In this document: one piece after another, positions 6,445-13,127 of the stretch
Layout of the letters: the number at the start of each line of letters is the position of its first letter
Numbering within the stretch: position 1 is the stretch's first letter
NCBI GenBank assembly: GCA_002725365.1
Contig: PBOW01000090.1
Span: forward strand, 1-14,087
Direction of reading: 5' to 3'
From: Chloroflexota bacterium
GTDB taxonomy: Bacteria; Chloroflexota; Dehalococcoidia; UBA2979
Length of the DNA: 14,087 nucleotides
Made by a program: the position numbers and the translations under genes
Notes under the pieces: model-generated
What the model was told of the DNA's origin: nothing
Database searches by the model: none
The model's input: only the letters and a program-made list of their open reading frames with translations

Positions 6445-7287
6445 GTGTCTACAAAAGTCTTAATTCTTGGCTCCGGTACACCAAATCCGGATCCCGCGCG
6501 GACAGGCGCCGCCTCGGCTGTGGTCGTGAACGGGGTTTCGTATCTCATAGATGCAGGGGTCGGTGTGGTCCGTCGGGCTGCAGCTTTGTCACCCACTTGG
6601 GGTGGTGAATTCTCTGAGCTTGAGGCGGACTCTCTTGGACATGTCTTTATTACCCACTTGCACTCAGACCACACACTCGGCCTAGCTGATCTTCTACTGA
6701 CACCATGGGTGATGGGAAGAGAAGAACCTCTCAAAGTCTTTGGTCCGAGTGGTACGACAAAGATGCTGAAGCATCTTCGTGACGCATACGAAATCGACAT
6801 CGACTACCGTACAACTGGGTCCCAGCCGTCCAACATATCGGGGTCTTTTTTTGATGCCACAGAGATAACTGAAGGTGAAATTTTCAAAGATGACAATGTA
6901 ACTGTTCAGGCTTTTGAAGTGGATCATGGGAATCTTAAAAACTCTTTCGGTTACGTATTCGAAACAAGTGACAGACGCGTTGTCTTTTCAGGAGATACCG
7001 GAATGAGCGAAACTTTAAAGCATCACGCTAGAGGAGCGGATGTCCTGATACACGAAGTTTACTCAAGTGAAGGTTTTGCACAAAAACCGGCCGACTGGCA
7101 AAACTATCATCAGGCACACCACACGTCGGCCTCTGAGGTCGGAATCATAGCCCGTGATGCTCAACCCGGAATACTTGTGCTGTCACATATTTTATTCTGG
7201 GGTGCGAGCGTAGATTCTGTCCTTACCGAAGTCAGAGAATATTTCGATGGAGACGTAGTAATTGCAGAGGATTACACCGTCATTTAA
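6445..7287 (+). CDS. MBL-fold hydrolase, RNase Z-like (AtsA-type)
   Basis: A 280-residue metallo-beta-lactamase-fold protein. THLHSDHTLG (70-79) is the HxHxDH zinc motif with His71, His73, Asp75 and His76; His161 in VDHGNLKNSFGYVFE, Asp184 in FSGDTG and His248 in LSHI complete the two-zinc set seen in RNase Z and its arylsulfatase-like relatives. The N-terminus VLILGSGTPNPDPARTGAAS is typical of this branch. True tRNase Z needs a flexible exosite arm that I do not see, so a small-molecule ester, lactone or sulfate ester hydrolase is more likely. The start is GTG at 6445: the nearest upstream in-frame codon set contains a stop at 6433, and there is no strong Shine-Dalgarno. It follows the aldolase by 36 bases. 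A lactonase role for the lactone made by the neighbouring dehydrogenase is speculative. Confidence 0.9.
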   Translation: MSTKVLILGSGTPNPDPARTGAASAVVVNGVSYLIDAGVGVVRRAAALSPTWGGEFSELEADSLGHVFITHLHSDHTLGLADLLLTPWVMGREEPLKVFGPSGTTKMLKHLRDAYEIDIDYRTTGSQPSNISGSFFDATEITEGEIFKDDNVTVQAFEVDHGNLKNSFGYVFETSDRRVVFSGDTGMSETLKHHARGADVLIHEVYSSEGFAQKPADWQNYHQAHHTSASEVGIIARDAQPGILVLSHILFWGASVDSVLTEVREYFDGDVVIAEDYTVI

Positions 7288-7364
7288 CGCAAATCAATCG
7301 TTGGTGTAAGTTAGAAATAGAGGTTTTTGAATTCACGGTTTTTTCTAATAAAAAGGCGATGTAA

Positions 7365-8570
7365 TTGACCAGAATCATTCTCTACACAGGTAAAGGTGGC
7401 GTCGGAAAAACTTCGATAGCGGCTGCCAGTGCCCTTCGTGCATCACAACAAGGTCTCTCCACCATGGTCCTTAGTACAGACTCTGCTCACAGTCTTGGTG
7501 ATTCTTTTGACCTTCCTCTAGAACCAGAACCCCAATTAATTGCTGAGAATCTATGGGCACAGGAATGTGACGTCTACTACAACATGGACAAATACTGGGG
7601 CACTGTTCAAAAATGGCTAGAATCTATTCTTGCGTGGGAGGGCTTCGATCCAATCCTTGCGGACGAAATGGTCGTGCTACCCGGGATGGATGAACTGGCT
7701 AATCTCCTTTGGATCCTTGAACATCACAGGAGCGGCAAGTACGACCTAATCGTAGTTGATTGTGCCCCGACAGCTGAGACGTTTCGGCTCCTCACTTTCC
7801 CTGAGGCAGGACGGTGGTGGCTGGACAAAATATTCCCGTTGAGCAGAAAGATATCAGGCTTCGCCAGACCAGTCATCCGTCGTGTGACCAATATGCCAAT
7901 GCCAGATGATGACGTCTTCGATGCAACGAAGCAGCTCATGGATCAGATAGAGAAAATCCAGGAACTTCTTAGCGATCCTGAGTCCACCAGCGTCAGACTC
8001 GTGACAAATCCTGAACGGATGGTGATAAAGGAAACTCAACGCGCTTATACACAGCTCGGGTTGTTCGGCTACCGTGCTGATATGGTTGTCTGCAATCGGG
8101 TAATGCCTGAAGAGGTCCTAGAAAATTCTTATTTCGCAGCACGTGGTGAAGACCAAAAAAAATATTTAGGTGAGCTCTCGGAAATATTCGGGCCCATACC
8201 TATCAGAACTACGCCTCAATTTGATCGTGAGATAGGTGGAATAACTGGTCTATCAGAACTTGCAGACCTACTATTTGGCGCAGAGTCGCCGGCCGAGTTT
8301 TTCTACGACGAGTTACCGTTCGCCATTACCTCACCTGAAACCGATGATGAAGCCCCATTCGGCGCCGATCAGCTGCTCATATTGAGTATCCCCACGGTCG
8401 ATAAGGAAGATGTCAAATTGAATCAGGTCGGAGAGGAATTGATCATTGAAGTAGGACGATATCGGAGAAACATGCTGCTCCCAAGATCCCTACAGACGCG
8501 AGATGTTTTATCAGCAAAGCTTTCAGATGGTTCGCTTAAGATTTGGTTTGGAGGACGCACTAATGGATAA
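7365..8570 (+). CDS. ArsA/Get3-family ATPase with C-terminal HSP20-like domain (Get3d-like)
   Basis: A 401-residue soluble P-loop ATPase with one nucleotide-binding domain, expected to dimerise. The deviant Walker A is GKGGVGKT (9-16), Switch I is STDSAHSLGD (37-46), Switch II is DCAPTAETFRLL (132-143), and TNPERMVIKETQR (214-226) and VVCNRV (241-246) are family signatures. Residues about 333-400 (DQLLILSIP, EELIIEVGRYRRNMLLP, AKLSDGSLKIWF) form the ArsA_HSP20 alpha-crystallin-like domain. This architecture matches the Get3d group described in cyanobacteria and plants. The three cysteines (68, 133, 243) do not make the CxxC zinc motif of eukaryotic Get3, and no arsenic-binding Cys cluster exists, so arsenite export is unlikely. 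The start is TTG at 7365, fixed by an in-frame stop immediately upstream (7362); the Shine-Dalgarno is weak. The gene's last 8 bases overlap the next gene. Client protein or ligand unknown. Confidence 0.9.
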   Translation: MTRIILYTGKGGVGKTSIAAASALRASQQGLSTMVLSTDSAHSLGDSFDLPLEPEPQLIAENLWAQECDVYYNMDKYWGTVQKWLESILAWEGFDPILADEMVVLPGMDELANLLWILEHHRSGKYDLIVVDCAPTAETFRLLTFPEAGRWWLDKIFPLSRKISGFARPVIRRVTNMPMPDDDVFDATKQLMDQIEKIQELLSDPESTSVRLVTNPERMVIKETQRAYTQLGLFGYRADMVVCNRVMPEEVLENSYFAARGEDQKKYLGELSEIFGPIPIRTTPQFDREIGGITGLSELADLLFGAESPAEFFYDELPFAITSPETDDEAPFGADQLLILSIPTVDKEDVKLNQVGEELIIEVGRYRRNMLLPRSLQTRDVLSAKLSDGSLKIWFGGRTNG

Positions 8571-8820
8571 GGACCCAAGGATTGAAGATCTCGAGGAACG
8601 AATTCGTGTACTCGAGGAACAACTTAATGAGAACAAATTGTTTAGGATGATGGACGATCTAAAAGGGTCGGACGTGTCGTCTCGCGTTCGTAAGCTGTTT
8701 AGCGAACAACTCATGCTCCTCAGTGATCTAACGAGAACTCTCAGTCGCATCATGGATGATCAGGATGATGGAGAAGAGGACGTCGACAGGAAAGGGTCAC
8801 GGAACATACCCGTTGAGTGA
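8563..8820 (+). CDS. Small acidic coiled-coil protein coupled to the ArsA-like ATPase
   Basis: I do not recognise this 85-residue protein. The ATG at 8563 lies inside the last codons of the ATPase gene (overlap of 8 bases) and has a strong Shine-Dalgarno, GGAGG, 8 bases upstream, so translation is probably coupled. An in-frame ATG at 8503 would add 20 residues wholly inside the ATPase gene without a comparable ribosome site. Residues 4-33 (IEDLEERIRVLEEQLNEN region) show heptads of Leu/Ile typical of a coiled coil; residues 41-64 (VRKLFSEQLMLLSDLTRTL region) form a second amphipathic helix; the tail from 65 is Asp/Glu-rich and probably disordered. There is no signal peptide or membrane segment. 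The tight coupling suggests a binding partner, adaptor or regulator of the ATPase. Confidence 0.8.
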   Translation: MDKDPRIEDLEERIRVLEEQLNENKLFRMMDDLKGSDVSSRVRKLFSEQLMLLSDLTRTLSRIMDDQDDGEEDVDRKGSRNIPVE

Positions 8821-8873
8821 TATTTCAGTCGTCTTTGGACTATCATAAGTCGCGTAGTGGCGGGACACTTACT

Positions 8874-9692
8874 ATGGATGACTTTTCAGGCAAGACTGCA
8901 CTCGTGACCGGCGCTGCGAGTGGCATCGGTGAAGCAATTGCGCTGAAACTTCTTGCTGAGGGTGCCAACGTAGTAGGTATGGATTTACAGTCCCAACTCG
9001 ATCGGTTTAAAAAAGAACAATTCGCAGCCCACCCGAATAGTTTCATAGGCGTTTCAGGTGACGTGACAGACGAGGACGCCTGGCATAACGCGGCAAATAT
9101 TGCTCATAACAATTTTGGAGAGATAAATATTCTCATCAATAATGCGGGGGTGATGACTCTCGCGCCGCTTTCCAATGCCACTTCTGAAGATTGGGACTGG
9201 ATTTTCTCCGTCAACGTGTTCGGTGTTGTTACTGGTGTTCGTGTCTTGCTGCCTTACCTACGTGGTGCCGAGGAAGCACACATAGTAAATACCGGTTCAA
9301 TGGCTGGATTGGCACCGAGGTTAGAAGGTATTCAAGCCGTCTATAGCGCATCAAAGGCGTCGGTCGTGTCGTTTTCGGAAATGTTGAGAAGTGAATTGGC
9401 AAAAGACAATATCGGAGTTTCTGTCCTCTGCCCTCACACAATCGATACAGACATATGGGGATCGGAAAAACACAGACCAAGCTCGTATGGAGAATCACAC
9501 GAATTCGAAGTCCCGGATCGTGCAAGCACAGCCATGAATCCTTCTCGTGTTGCTGAGATAGTATTGGAAGGCATCAGAGATAACCGAGGATTCATATTTA
9601 CAGATGCGGAAGGGGTTACCACTACTCGGATACCTGAACGTATGAATCGTATAGAGCAGGACTTAGATTGGCTAAAAGGGAAGATTGGTTAA
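8874..9692 (+). CDS. Short-chain dehydrogenase/reductase (classical SDR)
   Basis: A 272-residue NAD(P)-dependent oxidoreductase. The cofactor motif is TGAASGIG (12-19), Asp37 at the end of the second strand favours NAD over NADP, NNAG is at 89-92, and the catalytic residues are Ser142 (NTGSMAG), Tyr157 and Lys161 (YSASK). The C-terminal part (HTIDTDIW, SRVAEIVLEGIRDNRGFIFTD) resembles SDRs acting on bulky or aliphatic alcohols or ketones. The ATG at 8874 is chosen because it begins just before the first strand and has GGCGGGA 8 bases upstream. A GTG at 8817 overlaps the previous stop as GTGA, which would be typical of coupling, but it adds 19 residues outside the usual fold. It is followed after 30 bases by the luciferase-like monooxygenase. 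Substrate unknown. Confidence 0.9.
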   Translation: MDDFSGKTALVTGAASGIGEAIALKLLAEGANVVGMDLQSQLDRFKKEQFAAHPNSFIGVSGDVTDEDAWHNAANIAHNNFGEINILINNAGVMTLAPLSNATSEDWDWIFSVNVFGVVTGVRVLLPYLRGAEEAHIVNTGSMAGLAPRLEGIQAVYSASKASVVSFSEMLRSELAKDNIGVSVLCPHTIDTDIWGSEKHRPSSYGESHEFEVPDRASTAMNPSRVAEIVLEGIRDNRGFIFTDAEGVTTTRIPERMNRIEQDLDWLKGKIG

Positions 9693-9700
9693 AAGGGGAA
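9666..9700. repeat. Short tandem duplication across the SDR stop codon
   Basis: GATTGGCTAAAAGGGAA (9666-9682) is followed at once by GATTGGTTAAAAGGGGAA (9683-9700): one substitution and one inserted G. Because the period is 17 bases, the second copy is read in another frame and its C-to-T difference creates the TAA stop (9690-9692) of the SDR gene. It looks like a recent slippage or duplication event that may have set the C-terminus of the protein. Confidence 0.6.
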
Positions 9701-9722
9701 AATTCTAGTTGAGGGAAAGTTA

Positions 9723-10745
9723 ATGAAATTTGGAGCATTTTTTTTGTCAGGTTCACCTGACTCCGAAGACCCAACTCAGGTCTTTGATCGCTTGAGTACC
9801 TACATGACGTCCGCAGAGTCGCTTGGGTTTGATTCACTCTGGTTTGCTGAGCATCATTTCTCTAACTATGGATATATCCCAAATCCCTTACTGATGGCGA
9901 CCAAAGCAGCCTCACTTACGGACGGAATCCGAATAGGAACAGCTGTATTGGTATTGCCGTTTTGGAATCCGCTCAGGGTTGCTGAGGACATCGCACTGAC
10001 TGACCATCTTACCGATGGCCGTCTAGAAGTTGGAGTCGCGCGTGGTTATCAACCGTTCGAATTCAAACGATTTGGACTAACTATTGACGATGCCCGCGAA
10101 CGAACAGACGAAACGCTTGAGATCCTCCTCAAGGCCCTGACTCAACAAACATTCACATGGCAGGGTGACTACTTTGACATCCCTGAAACTACCATCCTCC
10201 CTGCCCCAAAGCAGCAACCAACCCCACCCATATGGCTCGCGGCTCATACCCAAGAATCCTTTGAAATAGCCGCAAGATTTGGGCTCAATGCGTTTACTAC
10301 GAACTCAGGAAGAACCATACAAACTCTGGCAGAGGGATGGAGCCATTATCAGGACGCGCTGGAACGATATCCGAAAGCCCCAAAAATGTTGGGGGTTCAG
10401 GCCCAAATCTGTGTGACAGACTCTGACGAGATAGCACAGGAACAAATGTCTCACTTCCGATATCAGACCAGACAGGCACGGAATCTCCGCAGTGGTAAAG
10501 AACAAGTGGTATCAGGAGTGTCCGCACCTCTACCCTACGACGATGAGCCAGAACTTGATGAGATTTTCACCGATCGAACTCTCTCAGGCAGCCCAGATAC
10601 GGTAATAGCAAAGATCAAAGCTTATCAGTCTGTAGCAGACATCGATCAACTGAATTGTGTTTTTCAGGTTGGCAGTATGGATCCCAAATTAATTAGTCAC
10701 TCGATGAAATTATTCGCCGAGGAAGTTGCACCTGAGTTTCGATAG
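9723..10745 (+). CDS. Luciferase-like flavin-dependent monooxygenase (LLM class)
   Basis: A 340-residue TIM-barrel flavin enzyme of the bacterial luciferase superfamily, which uses reduced FMN (supplied by a separate reductase) or F420. The N-terminus MKFGAFF, then GFDSLWFAEHHF (35-46), and RIGTAVLVLPFWNPLRVAEDIALTDHLTDGR (70-100 region) with VGVARGYQPFEF (103-114) are hallmark segments; the GRLEVGVARGY stretch is the flavin phosphate region. The middle (PPIWLAAHTQESFEIAARFG) and the C-terminal SGSPDTVIAKI are also typical. Length is normal. The ATG at 9723 has GAGGG 7 bases upstream. It sits between two SDR genes with 30-base and 23-base spacers, so the three probably form one functional unit that oxidises and oxygenates a shared, unknown substrate. 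No flavin reductase gene is visible in the window. Confidence 0.92.
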   Translation: MKFGAFFLSGSPDSEDPTQVFDRLSTYMTSAESLGFDSLWFAEHHFSNYGYIPNPLLMATKAASLTDGIRIGTAVLVLPFWNPLRVAEDIALTDHLTDGRLEVGVARGYQPFEFKRFGLTIDDARERTDETLEILLKALTQQTFTWQGDYFDIPETTILPAPKQQPTPPIWLAAHTQESFEIAARFGLNAFTTNSGRTIQTLAEGWSHYQDALERYPKAPKMLGVQAQICVTDSDEIAQEQMSHFRYQTRQARNLRSGKEQVVSGVSAPLPYDDEPELDEIFTDRTLSGSPDTVIAKIKAYQSVADIDQLNCVFQVGSMDPKLISHSMKLFAEEVAPEFR

Positions 10746-10768
10746 ATAACAGTTTGAGAGGTTGATGG

Positions 10769-11572
10769 ATGGCGGGTCGAGTAGAAGGCAAAGTAGCAGT
10801 TCTTATAGGTGGAGGACAAACCGCTGGAGAAACTGTTGGAAATGGGAGAGCAACTGCTCTTGTTCTTGCTCGAGAAGGCGCTCGCGTTTTCGTCGTTGAT
10901 CGTGATCTTGTGTCAGCAGACGAAACCGCCAAGATGATTAAAGAGCAAGGCGGCATCGCATCATCCTGCCAGGCAGATGTCACTTCTGAAGAACAAGTCG
11001 AGATGGCAATTAAATCCTGTGTGGAACAATTTGGGCGCCTCGATATTCTCCATAACAATGTGGGGGCAAGTGTTGCTCTCAAAGATGGATCTGCGACCGA
11101 ACTCGAGACCGATGCCTTCGACCAAATTTATGCGGTCAATCTTCGGGGGATGTGGTTACCTTCTAAGCACGCCCTCCCAATCATGAGAGAACAAAACAAT
11201 GGTTCAATTATCAATATCTCTTCTATGGCCGTTTTTTCAGGATCCTACCCATTCGTTGGATATAAAACTACAAAAGCAGCAATAATCGCTCTGACTGAAA
11301 ACATAGCTTCCGCCAACGCAGAGTACTCAATTCGCGCCAATACTGTCCTTCCTGGTCTCATCAACACCCCCATGGCAATTGAGGCCAGAGTTAGTGCTGG
11401 CGCAGACCGTGGGGAACTTGTAGCCCAGAGGGATGGACAGGTTCCACTCGGACGAAAAATGGGAACTGGTTGGGATATAGCCAACGCATCACTATTCCTG
11501 CATTCAGACGAAGCTCAATTTATTACAGGTATAGCTCTACGCGTTGATGGCGGGCGCTCAATATCAGGTTAG
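10769..11572 (+). CDS. Short-chain dehydrogenase/reductase with an extended glycine loop
   Basis: A 267-residue SDR. The cofactor loop is GGGQTAGETVGNG (14-26), longer than the usual TGxxxGxG; I recall this longer loop from one SDR subgroup, so it is not a sequence error. Asp44 in VFVVDRD suggests NAD preference. NNVG (96-99) replaces NNAG, and the catalytic residues are Ser152 (NISSMAVF), Tyr165 and Lys169 (YKTTK). The C-terminus ITGIALRVDGGRSISG is the classical SDR ending. The ATG at 10769 has AGAGG 7 bases upstream; another ATG at 10765 is out of frame. It is the last gene of the plus-strand run, 23 bases after the monooxygenase, and its stop is only 8 bases from the stop of the convergent flavin monooxygenase, with no clear terminator between them. 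Confidence 0.92.
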   Translation: MAGRVEGKVAVLIGGGQTAGETVGNGRATALVLAREGARVFVVDRDLVSADETAKMIKEQGGIASSCQADVTSEEQVEMAIKSCVEQFGRLDILHNNVGASVALKDGSATELETDAFDQIYAVNLRGMWLPSKHALPIMREQNNGSIINISSMAVFSGSYPFVGYKTTKAAIIALTENIASANAEYSIRANTVLPGLINTPMAIEARVSAGADRGELVAQRDGQVPLGRKMGTGWDIANASLFLHSDEAQFITGIALRVDGGRSISG

Positions 11573-11580
11573 GCATAGCC

Positions 11581-13083
11581 CTACTGATATATAAACTCAT
11601 CCCCGTCCAAATCAATAGCAGGTATCACTTGTGTATCCTCCCAGTAGTCCTGGGAGTGATGCCATTCAGGTTTTGCTCCACTCTTCGGTAAGAAAGGCAT
11701 TGCTCGTAGCAAGTAACTCGGATTGAAACTCTCCGGATCCTGCCATGGAAGGAGTTCCATGTCTTTATCTTCATCCCGAAGCCTTACCTCAACTCTCGGC
11801 GCACCGCGAGCCTCCATATGGGTCAGCAGGCGACAGACAAAGTCGGCAAGTAAGTCAGCCCTATACGTCCAACTCCCCCTGAAATATCCAAATACCCAAA
11901 GCAAGTTCGGCACGCCAGTAAACATCATGCCGCGGTACGTGACAGTGTCAGATAGAACAAGTGGTTCGTCGTCAATTGTAAAATCAATGTCCCCGAGTAC
12001 ATTCATATTGAAGCCGGTCGCAGTCACCACTATATCGGCATCGTGTGTCTCGCCCGACTTCAACACGACACCGGTCTCTGTGAATGTCTCAATCTCATCA
12101 GTAACGACCGAAACATACCCCGCCTTAATACTCTCAAAAAAATCAGCGTCCGGTACATACGCGACCCTCTGCCTCCAGGGTTTGTAGTCAGGTGTGAAAT
12201 GCGGCTCTATTTCATAATCAGGTCCTAGAACGTTCCGAATACCGTTAAGTAGTTCCTCACGAACTTCATCCGGTTTTTCGAGGGTCCTTTTGAAAAAAAT
12301 CGCAGTATCCCGCAATATCTTCCGGCGAACAATTTCGTGGATCCAATCCGGGTCGACATCAAGTTCCCGCAAGGTTTCAGCAAGATCATCCCTATTTCGA
12401 CCAGTACTGTAATAAATCGGTGATCGCTGGACTAACGTCACGTGTTCGCACTTTTCAGCGATTGCCGGTATCAACGTAGCAGACGAGGCTCCAGAGCCAA
12501 TCACAATGACTTTTTTACCTTCATACACCAGATCTTTTGGCCAAGTTTCGGTATGGACGATTTCACCTTGGTAACTATCCATTTCTGGCCAGTCAGGTGT
12601 GTATCCCTCGGAATGTCGGTAATACCCCTGACACATCCAAAGAAAATTAGCGGTGAAATATTTCTTCTCACCGGTGTCCGTTAGTTCAGCCTGGATGAAC
12701 CATTTATTTTTCTCACTGGACCAGCTGGCCGATTCAATTCGGTGCTTATATCGAATGTGAGAGGCTAGATCGTTTTCATTAATGACCTCGCCCATGTATT
12801 TCAGTATCTCTTCAGCTGTCGCAATTGGCGGTCCAGTCCACGGCTTGAACTTATATCCATACGTATGCAGGTCACTATCTGATCTAATACCCGGATAATT
12901 ATGTGACCACCAAGTGCCACCAAAACTCTCCTGACTCTCCAAAACTACGAAGCTCCCGTTAGGACGCTGTGTGCTGAGATGGTAGGCACCACCTACTCCG
13001 GCGACGCCGGCTCCAACAATCAGCACGTCGAATTCTTCCGTCACAATGTCGTCAGACTTGTGTTCAGTTGCCACGGTTGTCAT
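11581..13083 (-). CDS. Class B flavin monooxygenase, EthA-like Baeyer-Villiger type
   Basis: A 500-residue FAD- and NADPH-dependent monooxygenase. The FAD site is GAGVAGVG (24-31), followed by the fingerprint GGTWWSHNYPGIRSDSD (55-71); the NADPH site is GSGASS (196-201). The Baeyer-Villiger fingerprint FxGxxxHxxxW(P/D) is present as YQGEIVHTETWP (171-182), with Tyr for the first Phe. TATGF (354-358) is the usual later motif. The SDSDLHTYGYKFKPW segment is like that of mycobacterial EthA and related enzymes, which oxygenate ketones to esters or oxidise sulfur and nitrogen groups. The ATG at 13083 has AGGT elements about 5-9 bases upstream. It follows the DehI-family gene by 44 bases on the minus strand, so the two are probably co-transcribed. 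Ketone substrates made by the nearby SDRs would be a natural fit, but this is inference. Confidence 0.93.
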   Translation of the reverse strand: MTTVATEHKSDDIVTEEFDVLIVGAGVAGVGGAYHLSTQRPNGSFVVLESQESFGGTWWSHNYPGIRSDSDLHTYGYKFKPWTGPPIATAEEILKYMGEVINENDLASHIRYKHRIESASWSSEKNKWFIQAELTDTGEKKYFTANFLWMCQGYYRHSEGYTPDWPEMDSYQGEIVHTETWPKDLVYEGKKVIVIGSGASSATLIPAIAEKCEHVTLVQRSPIYYSTGRNRDDLAETLRELDVDPDWIHEIVRRKILRDTAIFFKRTLEKPDEVREELLNGIRNVLGPDYEIEPHFTPDYKPWRQRVAYVPDADFFESIKAGYVSVVTDEIETFTETGVVLKSGETHDADIVVTATGFNMNVLGDIDFTIDDEPLVLSDTVTYRGMMFTGVPNLLWVFGYFRGSWTYRADLLADFVCRLLTHMEARGAPRVEVRLRDEDKDMELLPWQDPESFNPSYLLRAMPFLPKSGAKPEWHHSQDYWEDTQVIPAIDLDGDEFIYQ

Positions 13084-13127
13084 TTATACCTACCTATCGA
13101 AACACAATAGTTTGCGCTCCAGTATAT

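Noticed and set aside
6405..6800. Minus-strand open frame of 131 codons opposite the MBL hydrolase.
   Set aside because: The sense strand encodes the zinc motif and the full fold; the antisense frame shows no domain.
7365..8570. Arsenite-exporting ATPase (ArsA of an ars operon).
   Set aside because: There is a single ATPase domain, no arsenic-binding Cys cluster, no ArsB, ArsD or ArsR nearby, and a C-terminal HSP20-like domain instead.
8817..8873. GTG start for the first SDR, overlapping the previous stop as GTGA.
   Set aside because: The arrangement is attractive for coupling, but there is no ribosome site and the 19 extra residues are not part of the usual SDR N-terminus. It remains a possible alternative.
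10693..11082. Minus-strand open frame of 129 codons opposite the second SDR.
   Set aside because: Antisense to the SDR cofactor domain and to the end of the monooxygenase; composition typical of a shadow frame.
11723..12187. Plus-strand open frame of 154 codons opposite the flavin monooxygenase.
   Set aside because: Antisense shadow of a well-supported enzyme; Ser-rich, with no recognisable domain.
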